A stretch of 44,438 bases of DNA from Succinimonas amylolytica DSM 2873 (GCF_000378405.1 NZ_KB899640.1:73207-117644); one strand, 5' to 3'. Shown: positions 8,383 through 17,523, counted from the stretch's first letter. The notes: generated by a model from the letters alone, not told the origin. Program-made: numbers and translations.

Positions 8383-9927
8383 TCAGTTACCGCCCAAAAG
8401 ACTGAGAATAGCCTGGGGCCTCTGATTTGCCTGAGCCAGTATGCTCTGAGATGCCTGCTGAATAATATTCTGCTGCGTCATGGAGGCTGTTTCGGCGGCA
8501 AAATCGGTATCCCGGATTCTGCTTCTGGCTTCGGACAGGTTTTCGGAAACGTTGCTTTGATTTCTGATGGCAGATTCGAGCCGGTTCTGTACGGCACCAA
8601 GCTCGGCCCTTTTGCTGTCAACAACTGCTATGAAGCTGTCCACCAGATCCAGAGTGCTTTGTGCGGATTCCGGAGTTTCAACAGAGAACAGGGTCTCAGG
8701 ATCGACAGTGAGGGGTACAACACCAGAGGTGCCCAATGCGGTAATGTGCAATCCCCGATCCGGGTCATAAACCCGATTACCCGTTTTGTTGACAAAGGTA
8801 TCACCGTCAACCTCGACCACGGTATCCTGGGCTTTGGAATAGAGATACCAGCCATCAGATCCGGTTGAGTGAACTCTGCTGTCTGAAGTAACACTGCAGT
8901 TAAATGCCCGGAGCTTTTCATCCCCGGTGGTGGTAATAGTGAATGGAGGGGCATAATCAGATCCTTTGGATGTTTTAAAGTATATTTCGGCTTTTCCACT
9001 GTAACTGTGTGTACCATTTCCATACATCCAGAAATTCAATGAAAGGCCTGGATGAGACGCAGACCGCAATTTACTATAAATATTATCGATGGTATCGCCT
9101 TCTTCTACCTGTATGGTTACATTTCTGGCGGAAGAACCGGAACCGTAGGAAACTGAAATGCTACCAGCTTCATAGGTAATCATTTCGTCTGTCAGTTCCC
9201 CGTTCTCATCCCTTTTCAGATACTCAATGTATTTACTGACATGAGTAATGTCACTCAGTGACTTTACCTTCACATCGTACTCACCTTCGGGGGCCAGCAT
9301 ATCGGCGTAAACAGAGAAAGCCGATGTTTGAGAACAGTCAACCTCTCTGACCAGTCCGCCTCTCAGAAGTCTGTCTTTTCCCAAATCATCAGCATTGTCG
9401 TAGAGCGTAAAAAAGACATCATCCAGTCTGAGTCCGGAAGTAAGATCCACGCTTACGGTCTCGTTGGCATTGGCACCTATCTGAAAAGCCGTGGGTTCGG
9501 TAAGAGTCTTGTTAAAGAGGTGAGTTCCCCCGTAGGTGGTATCCTCGCCAATTCTGGTGATTTCCCGGCACAGCTGGGTTACCTCCTCCTGAATGGCTTT
9601 TCTGTCAGCCTGGGAATTGGTGCCATTGGCAGATTGCAGAGCCAGCGTGCGGATGCGCTGGTACATACTGGTCATTTCCTCCATGGCTCCTTCGGCCGTC
9701 TGGCAGAAGGAGATCCCGTCCTGAGCGTTGCGGTTGCCCTGGTTAAGACCGTTTATCTGCGATGTGAGCCGGTCTGATATCTGAAGCCCTGCGGCATCAT
9801 CGCCGGCGCTGTTGATCCGGAGACCGGATGCCAGACGCTTGTAGGCAGTATCCAGTGTTCCTGATGATTTGGAAAGATTTCTCCTGGCATTCAGCGATGA
9901 AACATTGGTATTTACAAACAAGCCCAT
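8383..9927 (-). CDS. Flagellin
   Basis: This encodes 514 residues. The N-terminal D0/D1 region is classic (VNTNVSSLNARRNL, LASGLRINSAGDDAAGL) and so is the C-terminal part (ARSRIRDTDFAAETASMT, then QASQSILAQANQ). Between residues ~165 and ~430 lies a surface-exposed variable domain with no recognised fold, as expected for the antigenic part of the filament. The protein forms the flagellar filament after export by the flagellar type III apparatus. A GAGAGGG about 8 bases before the ATG supports the start. No other flagellar gene is in the window, so it is a stand-alone filament gene. It is marginally larger than E. coli FliC. The symbol is withheld because fliC/flaA paralogues cannot be told apart here. 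Confidence 0.95.
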   Translation of the reverse strand: MGLFVNTNVSSLNARRNLSKSSGTLDTAYKRLASGLRINSAGDDAAGLQISDRLTSQINGLNQGNRNAQDGISFCQTAEGAMEEMTSMYQRIRTLALQSANGTNSQADRKAIQEEVTQLCREITRIGEDTTYGGTHLFNKTLTEPTAFQIGANANETVSVDLTSGLRLDDVFFTLYDNADDLGKDRLLRGGLVREVDCSQTSAFSVYADMLAPEGEYDVKVKSLSDITHVSKYIEYLKRDENGELTDEMITYEAGSISVSYGSGSSARNVTIQVEEGDTIDNIYSKLRSASHPGLSLNFWMYGNGTHSYSGKAEIYFKTSKGSDYAPPFTITTTGDEKLRAFNCSVTSDSRVHSTGSDGWYLYSKAQDTVVEVDGDTFVNKTGNRVYDPDRGLHITALGTSGVVPLTVDPETLFSVETPESAQSTLDLVDSFIAVVDSKRAELGAVQNRLESAIRNQSNVSENLSEARSRIRDTDFAAETASMTQQNIIQQASQSILAQANQRPQAILSLLGGN

Positions 9928-10602
9928 TACTCAATCCCTCTCTTCGGAAAGATCCGCTTTGTTATCTGTTCATGCGGTTACGGATCTTGCAGTTTTTTTA
10001 TAGTGTGATTTTCAGCCCGGGTATTTCTGAAATCCGTATTTCCATTCCCGGGGAACAGCAGAGCATATCTCCTGCGTTGTTTTTTATCAGGATTTTGCCG
10101 GAAATTGCACATGCCACGCGATACATGCAATCTTACCTGATCTGCGGACAAAAAGAGGAAAACTTTACCGTCTGTTAAAATATAGTTGATCGGCTTTGTG
10201 ATTTTTTACAAACTTTGAAGGATATCTATCACCTTATACACTCTGATTTAGGTGATGTAAATGCAAGCTATAATGTTTTCTTGCGAGGTGTGTGTCTGCG
10301 ATTTAATCCTTTTTATATCAGGAAGTCATGAGGTTTGTAAATTTTTGTGCTGTTGTGCATGTTAAATCATATCGGAAGTACCTTCGTAAAAATGCAGAAC
10401 AGTCAGCAGTGTCTGAAAAAGATCGTAAAACGCTGTGTACAGGCTATGGTGACACTGTCTTGAATGATATTTAAAAAGACTGATGACATGCTGTCTGCCG
10501 GGAAGAGCACGGAATGATCTCGTCGTGGCCGGATGCCGGTGCTCCGGATTCCGGTAAAGAATCTCCGGCCGAACAGAACGGTAGAACAGAACGGTAGAAC
10601 AG
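9928..10602. other. Flagellin upstream region, no gene seen
   Basis: There is no convincing ORF. It holds the possible sigma28 site, an inverted repeat ATCACCT (10228-10234)/AGGTGAT (10250-10256) that could be an operator, and a 13-bp tandem repeat GAACAGAACGGTA (2.5 copies, from 10571) next to the hcp terminator. Confidence 0.5.
10187..10218 (-). promoter_or_regulatory. Possible flagellar sigma28 promoter for flagellin
   Basis: On the minus strand a GCCGATCA (10187-10194) matches the sigma28 -10 consensus GCCGATAA at 7 of 8 positions. A CAAAGTTT (10210-10217) matches the -35, but the spacing is 15 bases instead of 11, so the call is tentative. The implied leader is about 250 bases. Confidence 0.35.
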
Positions 10603-10636
10603 AAAAAGACAGATCGTTTTTGCAATCTGTCTTTTT
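10603..10636 (-). terminator. Intrinsic terminator downstream of hcp
   Basis: AAAAAGACAGAT (10603-10614) pairs perfectly with ATCTGTCTTTTT (10625-10636) across a 10-base loop. Read on the minus strand it ends in CTTTTTC, 61 bases after the hcp stop. It could also work on the plus strand. Confidence 0.8.
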
Positions 10637-10696
10637 CCCGAGTCATGTTTATCAGCATCCGGAGGCCGGAGTTCCGGTCCTCAGGATTTATTCGTC

Positions 10697-11212
10697 TCAG
10701 GCGTTTTCAACCTGGTTAAAGGCTGCTTCCACCGCACCGTCCTTGGTGTTGTCGGCCTTGATGGCGGTGTACTTCCAGGTGATCTTGCCGGCCACGATGT
10801 CCACGGTCTCGGTCGGGGCGGCGGCGTTGTCGGCAAGGGGAAGCACCACGTCACCTGCGGTTCCCGGCACCACGGTTTCCACCTCGGCTCTTACGATCTT
10901 GCAGTTTTCCATGGTTACCTTGTAAACGGGAACCTGGACTCCGGCAATGGCGCGGCAGACATTGAAGGTGACCTTTGCAATCTTCTGGCCGTTCATGCAG
11001 AACTGCTGGATCTTCGGGGAAGCCTTGTCAAGCAGGTGCACAAAGGTAAAGGGAGTGAAAGAACCTCTTCCGGAAACGTCCGTGGTACGGCCTTGGGTTA
11101 CGTTCTGCCGAGAACCGTGCTTGAAGTTAACCACCTCAATCCATTTTGCGTGTCCCTTGTCAGCAGATTCGCCATCGATGCCGTCGAGTTTAATGAAGAA
11201 ATCGGAAGCCAT
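10697..11212 (-). CDS. hcp: Hcp-family type VI secretion tube protein
   Basis: This encodes 171 residues. The N-terminus FFIKLDGIDGES, then HAKWIEVVNFKHGS, is diagnostic of Hcp. The middle FTFVHLLDKASPKIQQFCMNG and the beta-rich C-terminal half also fit. Hcp forms hexameric rings that stack into the T6SS inner tube, and it also acts as a secreted carrier for small effectors held in its lumen. GAGGAG about 10 bases upstream supports the ATG. The gene lies 36 bases after the GH84 gene on the same strand and ends at a strong terminator, so it closes a probable operon. No other T6SS gene (tss, vgrG, clpV) is in the window, so it is an orphan hcp, relying on an apparatus elsewhere if there is one. 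Confidence 0.88.
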   Translation of the reverse strand: MASDFFIKLDGIDGESADKGHAKWIEVVNFKHGSRQNVTQGRTTDVSGRGSFTPFTFVHLLDKASPKIQQFCMNGQKIAKVTFNVCRAIAGVQVPVYKVTMENCKIVRAEVETVVPGTAGDVVLPLADNAAAPTETVDIVAGKITWKYTAIKADNTKDGAVEAAFNQVENA

Positions 11213-11248
11213 AACAGTATCTCCTCTGAATGAATGCTCTGAGAGCCG

Positions 11249-12478
11249 TCAGCCAGTAAGGCAGGTTTTATCAAAAACGTAGCGGCCTGTCAGAAAATCC
11301 CGCAAATCCGTGGTGATCCCCGGGAGACCGGGCAGATCCGGGACTGCGGCAGCCAGTGCGGCCAGGGCGGTCTCCGAAAGCTGACTCCGGTCCGTGGTGC
11401 TGAAATCCGGACAGCGGTTCAGAATGAAATCGGCAAATTCCGGAGAGGTTTCCCGGAGCAGTGCCGCCGTCAGAAGCTCCTGGCGGCTGTCAGCACCGCG
11501 GTGCTGTCCACTCCCGGAAGCTCCGGAGGCATGCGGTTTCAGGATCTCCGGAATCAGGGACAGCGGAATCCGGGACAGCCAGTGCTCCTTCATGGGATTT
11601 ATGGCCACGCCCCGGGCTCCCGATACCAGATCAGTGCGGTTTTCCGGAGAGGCCAGATAAAGATGTCCTGAGGTTCTCTGGCCGTCATTAACCGGGTAGT
11701 TATCCCAGATAAAGGGCTTTCTGCCGATAATATCCCGGGCTCTTTCCAGGGACGCCAGAGAATAGCCGGAGCTCATTACCCGGTCACCGGTCCAGAAGAT
11801 ATCGGCTCTTGCGGGAAGATCCCGGGCGAAGTCCTCAAAATAGGTTTCGGGCATTTTTCCGAAAATCTTCTCAAGAATGGGATCCAGACTGTAGAAGCTG
11901 GGACAGGTGATAATGCGGACATTCTCCGGAAGCTCGGCGAGAATGCGTCTCAGTATGCGGTTCTGGGTTTTGCCGGCTTCCCGGGAGTCGATTCTGAGGT
12001 CGTCAAAGAGCACTGCCACGATATCCGGGGCAACAGTCTCAAAAAGCTCCCGGATGCGGGCGGATACAAGTCTGAGAACGTGCTCCTCGCCGGCCGCTCC
12101 GGAAGCCCGGAGCTCCGGGGGGCAGGTTCCGGAATCCATGGACACGGCATTGAGAGGGGTGAAGCCGATGCCGAAGGAAAGCCCGATGCTCCGGGCGCGG
12201 GCGGCGAGATCCCTGAGACTCTCAAGATATCCGGGAGGGTATTCCCGGAACCACTGTCTCCGGAGACAGGAATCCCCCTTCGGGGCATAGATATAGAAAT
12301 CATAGCCCCGGCTTTTCAGCCAAGGGATAAAGCTCCGCCGGTCCTCCATGGTCCAGAAGGCGCCGTACATGCCTTCAATGACTCCCAGGGGGAAATCATC
12401 ACCGGATGCGGAAAGCAGATTTTCGGATATGCTGGCAGAAGAGGGAGCGGCAGGGCCGGCAGCGGTTTGGGGTTTCAT
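11249..12478 (-). CDS. GH84-family beta-N-acetylglucosaminidase (O-GlcNAcase/hyaluronidase type)
   Basis: This encodes 409 residues. The start GVIEGMYGAFW and the later YIYAPKGDSCLRRQWF, DIFWTGDRVMSS, PFIWDNYPVNDG and AINPMKEHW segments follow the GH84 catalytic barrel in order. The family's catalytic Asp-Asp pair is present as D159-D160 in VLFDDL. GH84 enzymes remove beta-linked GlcNAc by substrate-assisted catalysis, acting on O-GlcNAc proteins or glycans. The first ~30 residues are Ala/Ser/Pro-rich with no signal peptide, so the enzyme is cytosolic unless exported by another route. It has only the catalytic domain plus a short helical tail, unlike large secreted members. It is 12 bases from the preceding gene and 36 from hcp, which suggests an operon. 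Confidence 0.86.
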   Translation of the reverse strand: MKPQTAAGPAAPSSASISENLLSASGDDFPLGVIEGMYGAFWTMEDRRSFIPWLKSRGYDFYIYAPKGDSCLRRQWFREYPPGYLESLRDLAARARSIGLSFGIGFTPLNAVSMDSGTCPPELRASGAAGEEHVLRLVSARIRELFETVAPDIVAVLFDDLRIDSREAGKTQNRILRRILAELPENVRIITCPSFYSLDPILEKIFGKMPETYFEDFARDLPARADIFWTGDRVMSSGYSLASLERARDIIGRKPFIWDNYPVNDGQRTSGHLYLASPENRTDLVSGARGVAINPMKEHWLSRIPLSLIPEILKPHASGASGSGQHRGADSRQELLTAALLRETSPEFADFILNRCPDFSTTDRSQLSETALAALAAAVPDLPGLPGITTDLRDFLTGRYVFDKTCLTG

Positions 12479-12490
12479 GAAGGATTCCTG

Positions 12491-12850
12491 CTATTTGTCA
12501 GAAGGGCTGGCCGGAGCCTGGGCGATGCGGTATTTCCGGGACAGTTCCACGGAAACCCGGTGAAACATGTTGAACACGGCATTGGTTTTCGGGGTGGGCA
12601 GGCCCTGTGCGTCGAGGAAGAACTCTCCCCGGAGCACAATTGCCTCGTCCCGCTGCAGGGCGTCGTTCACCTCCATGCCGTCCATGTATTCCCAGTCCTT
12701 TTTGATCATCTCATTGGCCATTCTGATGATTTCCTCCCGGGATACCGGGGCTTTCTGGGGGCGGGCGCTTCCGAAGATGCCGGTGCATTCCGTGTTTTCA
12801 GAAAAGTCTTCTTCATAAAGTGACTGTTCGCAGTCAGGGGTGTCAGTCAT
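12491..12850 (-). CDS. Hypothetical 119-aa acidic protein upstream of GH84
   Basis: No family was recognised. The N-terminal ~30 residues are acidic and look disordered (SLYEEDFSENTE). Residues ~36-110 look like a compact helical domain (EEIIRMANEMIKKDWEYMDG, then FNMFHRVSVELSRKY). There is no signal peptide or membrane segment. AAGGA about 8 bases before the ATG supports the start. The stop is 12 bases from the GH84 start, so the two genes are likely translated from one mRNA that continues into hcp. An adaptor or immunity role can be imagined from position only. Confidence 0.65.
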   Translation of the reverse strand: MTDTPDCEQSLYEEDFSENTECTGIFGSARPQKAPVSREEIIRMANEMIKKDWEYMDGMEVNDALQRDEAIVLRGEFFLDAQGLPTPKTNAVFNMFHRVSVELSRKYRIAQAPASPSDK

Positions 12851-13078
12851 AGGAATTGTCCTTAAATTCAGTCCGGCACTGCTAAAAAACGGCCGGGGTG
12901 GAAAGATTATCCGGTCTGCCCCTGTCCGGGTCCGATCCGGTACCGCACAGGACTGAACAGGGCGGACGGAAAGGGGTGCCCTGGGGCTGATTCTATCACA
13001 TTGCCGGCACCGTAAAGTGATTCCGGGAACAAATTCGGCAGTGTTTCAGTCCGGACTGTCCCGGGGGCGCCGTCACTA

Positions 13079-13756
13079 TCAGTGTGAAAACTGGGTGTAC
13101 AGCTTTCTCTCGATTTTCAGAAAGTGGCGGACGGCGTCGCTGTAGGCGTCGTCGATTCGCGGAAGCCCCTTTTCCTTGATGTCGATGAGAAGACTGCGAT
13201 CGTCCTCAGAGAGGGCGTCCCTGGCGGCAATATACTGGGAAAGGTAGTGTCTTCCCAGATAGGTGTCGTACGGGAATACGGTGGCAATGGATCTCAGGAT
13301 CAGCATGCCGGCCACCGGCAGCGGGATGAACTTCAGGGTGTTCTCCTCAAGAATGTCGCAGAACCGGTCCAGAAGTCTGACATCCCGGTAGGTTTCCAGA
13401 ATGTCCCGTCCCGGGAGATAGGTGCCGGGATCCCGCGTTTCCCTGCCGCCGGAAAAATGCCAGAGTGCATACTGCTCTTCGGAGCCGTTTTCACGGATCA
13501 GAAGATGAATGCGGAAGGCCGGGTGCTCTCCGGCCTTTTCTCTGACTGTATTCAGAAACGCGGGATCCTCGCAGAAGATGTAGAGAAACTGATCGCTGGC
13601 GGCCAGCAGGGCTCCCAGCTCGACAATTCCCGAAAAGTCTGTGCCGGACCGCATGCGCTGATCCGCGATCAGGAGAAAGCGTGCCTTCAGGCTGATAATT
13701 TTTCTGGCAGGTCTGAAATTTCCGTGGCTGCCGTCCTTGCAGTTGTGTTCTGTCAT
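13079..13756 (-). CDS. Hypothetical 225-aa cytoplasmic protein
   Basis: No family was recognised. The protein is soluble-looking: an N-terminal basic stretch, an alpha/beta region (FLLIADQRMRSG, LYIFCEDPAFLN) and a helical C-terminal half with ALSEDDRSLLIDIKEKG. No signal peptide, membrane helix or metal motif is seen. The Shine-Dalgarno is weak (GGACAG). It precedes the GH84/hcp group on the same strand with a 228-base gap that holds no clear terminator, so co-transcription is possible but unproven. The coding frame is supported by length and by protein-like composition on this strand; the antisense ORF is a shadow. Confidence 0.6.
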   Translation of the reverse strand: MTEHNCKDGSHGNFRPARKIISLKARFLLIADQRMRSGTDFSGIVELGALLAASDQFLYIFCEDPAFLNTVREKAGEHPAFRIHLLIRENGSEEQYALWHFSGGRETRDPGTYLPGRDILETYRDVRLLDRFCDILEENTLKFIPLPVAGMLILRSIATVFPYDTYLGRHYLSQYIAARDALSEDDRSLLIDIKEKGLPRIDDAYSDAVRHFLKIERKLYTQFSH

Positions 13757-13912
13757 TAGTTCTGTCCGCTGTCAGGTGATAAAAGGAGTCGGATCCGGAG
13801 CGTTTTCCGCCGGACACTGAATCTTCCGGAGAGTCTCCGGCCCAGAATTCTAGCACACCGGGCGGTGCCGGCGGAAAGGGGATGTGATTATTGTTAAAAA
13901 ATGCCGGTGATA

Positions 13913-13942
13913 TTAACCCAATACGGGAATTTATGGTATTAT
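13913..13942 (+). promoter_or_regulatory. Possible sigma70 promoter of proQ
   Basis: A TTAACC (13913-13918) and a TATTAT (13937-13942) are separated by 18 bases, about 130 bases before proQ. The -35 match is moderate. Confidence 0.35.
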
Positions 13943-13959
13943 TCACGCTGAACGGGAGA

Positions 13960-13981
13960 CCCCCTCCCTAATTTCGGGGGG
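13960..13981 (+). promoter_or_regulatory. GC-rich hairpin in the proQ leader
   Basis: CCCCC (13960-13964) pairs with GGGGG (13976-13980) within a short palindrome just after the predicted transcription start. It could be a 5' stabilising or regulatory stem. The rest of 13757-14071 has no gene. Confidence 0.4.
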
Positions 13982-14071
13982 CGGATTTCCTGCCGCAGAG
14001 AACTTGAAGTTTTCTGGAATAGATTAATGCAGAGCTGCCAGCCGCAGTTTTTAACCAGTTGATTACAGATT

Positions 14072-15040
14072 ATGGATAATACCGAGATAACCGAAAAGGA
14101 AAACAACAATAACGCCGCCCCGGTTCAGGAAGACAATGCCGTTCAGGCGGTTCCGGAGGAGAGCGCCACCCAGCAAGCTCAGGAGGGTAATGCTGCTCCG
14201 GCTTTGGAAACTCCGGAGGAGAAGTCCCGGAGACTGGAGTCCGAGGCCAGGGCCAGAAAGGCTCTGAAAATTGCCAAGGTTCGCAGCGATGTTGATTTTC
14301 TGTGCGAGCATTTTCCGGTCAGCTTCGTAAAGGAAGGCCGTGAGGATCTGGCACCCCGTCCGCTTAAGATTGGTATTTTCAATGATCTTGTAGAGCGCAT
14401 TGCCGCCATTGATCCGGAGTTTTCCAAGAGCAGAATCCGGTCCGCACTCCGGGTTTACACCACCCGCTGGAGCTATCTTGAATGCGTGAAGGCGGGGGCC
14501 GACAGAATCGATCTGGACGGCAATACCGTTGATACCGTATCTGAGGAGCATGCCGCCTTTGCTGCCGAGAAGTACCGGGAATCCCGTGAAAAGTATGAAG
14601 CGGTGCTGGCTGAAAAGAAGAAGAACCGGAGACCGGCCTTCAAAAAGAAGAATAATGCCGAGACCGGCGCTGACGGTCAGGAGCGTGATGGACAGCGGGA
14701 CAATGACAGAAGCTCCGGCAAAAACGGCGATCGGAAATTCCTCAGAAGAAATCACCGCAGTTCCGGAAATGGCGACAGATCCGGCCGCAGACCCTTCCGT
14801 CAGGCTGATGGCTTCTCCGGACAGCAGCAGAATAATGACAAGCCTGCGGGAGCCAGACCGCGCGAGGAGTTTGCTCCGCTGCCTCAGGACAGCATTGTTC
14901 CGGGACTTGAGGTACGGGTGCTCTGGGGGAGCGGCTCTGTTCCGGCCACTGTCAGGGAAGTGGTGCGCGACAAAGTAACAGTGGAGCTTTCCATGGGCAT
15001 GGTAGTAAAGGTTTCCTGTGACCAGATCGGGCAGAAGTAG
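14072..15040 (+). CDS. proQ: RNA chaperone ProQ
   Basis: This encodes 322 residues. After a disordered acidic N-terminus of ~65 residues comes the FinO/ProQ RNA-binding domain (about 70-180), with VDFLCEHFPVSF, RPLKIGIFNDL and the SALRVYTTRWSYL signature. A Lys/Arg/Gly-rich linker (about 200-270) follows, then a Tudor-like C-terminal domain (VRVLWGSGSVPATVREV). ProQ binds structured 3' UTRs and sRNAs. It is longer than E. coli ProQ (232 aa) because the N-terminal tail and linker are extended. prc follows on the same strand, the same gene order as in E. coli. No strong Shine-Dalgarno is seen before this ATG, but the next in-frame Met lies far inside. Confidence 0.93.
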   Translation: MDNTEITEKENNNNAAPVQEDNAVQAVPEESATQQAQEGNAAPALETPEEKSRRLESEARARKALKIAKVRSDVDFLCEHFPVSFVKEGREDLAPRPLKIGIFNDLVERIAAIDPEFSKSRIRSALRVYTTRWSYLECVKAGADRIDLDGNTVDTVSEEHAAFAAEKYRESREKYEAVLAEKKKNRRPAFKKKNNAETGADGQERDGQRDNDRSSGKNGDRKFLRRNHRSSGNGDRSGRRPFRQADGFSGQQQNNDKPAGARPREEFAPLPQDSIVPGLEVRVLWGSGSVPATVREVVRDKVTVELSMGMVVKVSCDQIGQK

Positions 15041-15070
15041 GCAAAATCATTTGCTGTTTTAGTTTCTGAC

Positions 15071-15120
15071 ATGCGAAAATCTGCTATTCATTATGAATAC
15101 CGGGTTTTCGCATTGTTTTC
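15071..15120 (+). terminator. Hairpin between proQ and prc
   Basis: ATGCGAAAA (15071-15079) pairs with TTTTCGCAT (15105-15113) and is followed by TGTTTTCG. The loop itself contains an ATTCAT/ATGAAT stem. It is a plausible partial terminator that would lower prc expression relative to proQ. Confidence 0.5.
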
Positions 15121-15183
15121 GTTATAGTTGGCCTTAAATTTTAATTAAGGTCTTACCAGGTAAGATGTTAGAAGGGACACTGC

Positions 15184-17205
15184 ATGCTGCTGAATAAAAT
15201 TGCATTGGCCGTAATCTTGGGAGTCTCCCTGTCGGGGGCAGCTTTCGCTCAGCCCAAAACTCCCGTGGAAAGCGATATTCCGTCGCTGAAGCCGGAGTCC
15301 AGACAGGATACCTCCTGTTCCAGAGTCAGAGGCTATTTCCTGCGTTCCCACTACAAGGGCGTGCATCTGGATGACAGTTTTGTGGATCAGGTCTATGACA
15401 TGTATTTTTATAATCTGGACCGCTATCGGACGCTTTTTACCGAGTCCGAGATCAGAGCCTTCAAGAGCGAAAAGAAAAAGCTTTTTTCCGCTCTTGACAG
15501 CTGCCGGCTTGACTACCCCTACGAGATGTATCAGGCCTACATGAAGAGGCGTTTTGAAAAGTATTCCTACTATCTCGAGGTACTGAAAACAGACAGGTTT
15601 GATTTTTCCGGCAATGATACGGTAGCGGTGGATACCAGCAAGCTTCCCTACCGCCAGAACCTCGACGAGCTTAAAAAGTACTGGCGGCAGGTGGTCAGAA
15701 GCGACTATCTTAACCTGAAGCTTTCCGGCTTCACCGACGAGCGCATCCGCAAGAATCTTGCCAAAAGGTATGCCAGCATTCTCCGGAATATCGTAAAGGC
15801 CAAAAACGAGGATGCCTTCAGCGCCTTCGAAAATGCCTTTGCCAATGCCATAGATCCCCATACCAGCTATCTCTCTCCTGATGATTCGGCCAATTTCGAC
15901 AATTCCATGAATCTTGAAATGGAAGGAATCGGTGCGGTGCTGATAAGCAAGGACGAATACTGCGAGATCGTTTCCATTGTTCCAGGCTCTCCTTCTGAAA
16001 AGAGCGGCCGGCTGAAGCCCAAGGATCGGATTATCGGAGTGCAGCAGTACAAGAACGGCCGTCCCGAGGAGATGGTGGATGTGGTAGGCATGCTGCTTAC
16101 CGATATCGTTCCCATGGTAAAGGGGCCCAAGGGGTCGAAGGTCACTCTGCAGATCATGAGAGGCGACGGAGCCAGCGCCTCCTTCTTCAATGTGGATATT
16201 GTCAGAGATCGCATTCATCTTGAGGACAGCGCCGCCAAGGGCACCGTCAATACCATTGACGGCCGCCGGGTGGGGGTGCTGACGGTAAAGAGCTTCTACA
16301 TGGGCCTGGCAAAGGACATGAAGAAGGAAATCGAAAAGATGAAGAAGGAGAATATCGAGGCCCTGGTGGTGGATCTGCGCTACAACGGCGGCGGTTCTCT
16401 CCCTGAAGCCATTGATTCCAGCGGGCTCTTTTTCAAGTCCGGGCCGGTGGTGCAGGTACGTGATGCCGTGGGCTATGTATCTCTGAACCGCGATGAAGAC
16501 AACGTCTCCTACTATGACGGTCCTCTGGTGGTGCTGACCAACCGGCTTTCCGCCTCCTCCTCCGAGATCTTCGCCGGTGTTCTTCAGGATTCCGGAAGAG
16601 CGGTGATTGTGGGCGATACCACCTTCGGGAAAGGAACCGTGCAGCAGAGCCGGCCTCTGGATCGCATTTATGATTTTTACGACAAGCCCCTGGGCAGCAT
16701 TCATTACACCATTGCCAAATTCTATCGTATCAGCGGTCAGAGCACCCAGCTCCGGGGCGTAGAGCCGGATATCCAGTTCCCGTCCTTCAGCGATTATGCA
16801 GATTTCGGGGAAAACAATGAGCCCAATGCGCTGCCGTGGGACAAGATTAAGCCTGCCAGCTACACCAGACTTGGGGATCTCAGTGCCTATCTTCCGGATC
16901 TCAGGAAGAAGCACGAGGCACGTGTCAGAAATGATCCCTACTATAACAAGCTGACCAGCGATTATGAGAATTTCCGCAAAAAGCGCAAGGAGAACGTCAT
17001 CAGCCTCAACTATGATGTTCGCAAGGCGGAACAGGAAAAGGACAAGGCTGAAGCGCTCCGGGATACCAATGATTATCTGAAGTCCCTGGGCAAGCCTCCG
17101 GTCAAGAGCCTGGATGATCTGCCCTCCGACTTCAAGGGACGTGATACCCTGCTCCTGGAGGCTCAGCATATAGCTTTGGACCTGGCTCAGGATATGAAGT
17201 CCTGA
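15184..17205 (+). CDS. prc: Tail-specific (C-terminal processing) protease Prc
   Basis: This encodes 673 residues. It has an N-terminal signal peptide (hydrophobic core to about residue 20, ending AAFAQ), a Prc N-terminal helical region, a PDZ domain (about 235-320) and the S41 protease domain (about 350-530). Candidate catalytic residues are S458 in NRLSASSSEIF and K483 in TFGKGTVQ, spaced 25 apart as in E. coli Prc. The protein degrades periplasmic substrates by their C-termini, including peptidoglycan hydrolases and FtsI. GAAGGGAC about 6 bases before the ATG supports this start. It is paired with proQ. The long antisense ORF over the same region is a shadow. Confidence 0.95.
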   Translation: MLLNKIALAVILGVSLSGAAFAQPKTPVESDIPSLKPESRQDTSCSRVRGYFLRSHYKGVHLDDSFVDQVYDMYFYNLDRYRTLFTESEIRAFKSEKKKLFSALDSCRLDYPYEMYQAYMKRRFEKYSYYLEVLKTDRFDFSGNDTVAVDTSKLPYRQNLDELKKYWRQVVRSDYLNLKLSGFTDERIRKNLAKRYASILRNIVKAKNEDAFSAFENAFANAIDPHTSYLSPDDSANFDNSMNLEMEGIGAVLISKDEYCEIVSIVPGSPSEKSGRLKPKDRIIGVQQYKNGRPEEMVDVVGMLLTDIVPMVKGPKGSKVTLQIMRGDGASASFFNVDIVRDRIHLEDSAAKGTVNTIDGRRVGVLTVKSFYMGLAKDMKKEIEKMKKENIEALVVDLRYNGGGSLPEAIDSSGLFFKSGPVVQVRDAVGYVSLNRDEDNVSYYDGPLVVLTNRLSASSSEIFAGVLQDSGRAVIVGDTTFGKGTVQQSRPLDRIYDFYDKPLGSIHYTIAKFYRISGQSTQLRGVEPDIQFPSFSDYADFGENNEPNALPWDKIKPASYTRLGDLSAYLPDLRKKHEARVRNDPYYNKLTSDYENFRKKRKENVISLNYDVRKAEQEKDKAEALRDTNDYLKSLGKPPVKSLDDLPSDFKGRDTLLLEAQHIALDLAQDMKS

Positions 17206-17253
17206 ATGCCGCCGGTATGACCGGCTTTTAAGGAGTAATCCCTGTAAACAGAG

Positions 17254-17280
17254 AAAGAGGCTTTTAAAGCCTCTTTTTCC
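17254..17280 (+). terminator. Intrinsic terminator after prc
   Basis: AAAGAGGC (17254-17261) pairs with GCCTCTTT (17269-17276), followed by TTCC. It lies 49 bases after the prc stop. The remainder to 17523 is the leader of the next gene, with no further ORF recognised. Confidence 0.8.
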
Positions 17281-17523
17281 GTTTCAGGGAGTCTGTTTCC
17301 GGTCATAAAAACTGTCCCGGGGGGTAAAGCGGAGCAGGCGCGCAATGGGGCCGATTAATTTGTTGTCAGATGTAAAAAACAATTGTTAAAATGCCCTGGG
17401 CATCAGGCTTTGTCTATGATCTTCCGTACGTTTGCCATTATCGGCGGAACCGGGAAGTGTTTTTTGCCGGGCGGAGTCAGGGCTTTTCCTGTTTTATTAC
17501 TTATTTTTAATAACGGGGTTATT

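Noticed and set aside
15145-17169. Minus-strand 674-aa ORF antisense to prc
   Set aside because: It lies opposite a fully recognisable Prc protease and has no family features of its own; the frame is kept open by the codon bias of prc.
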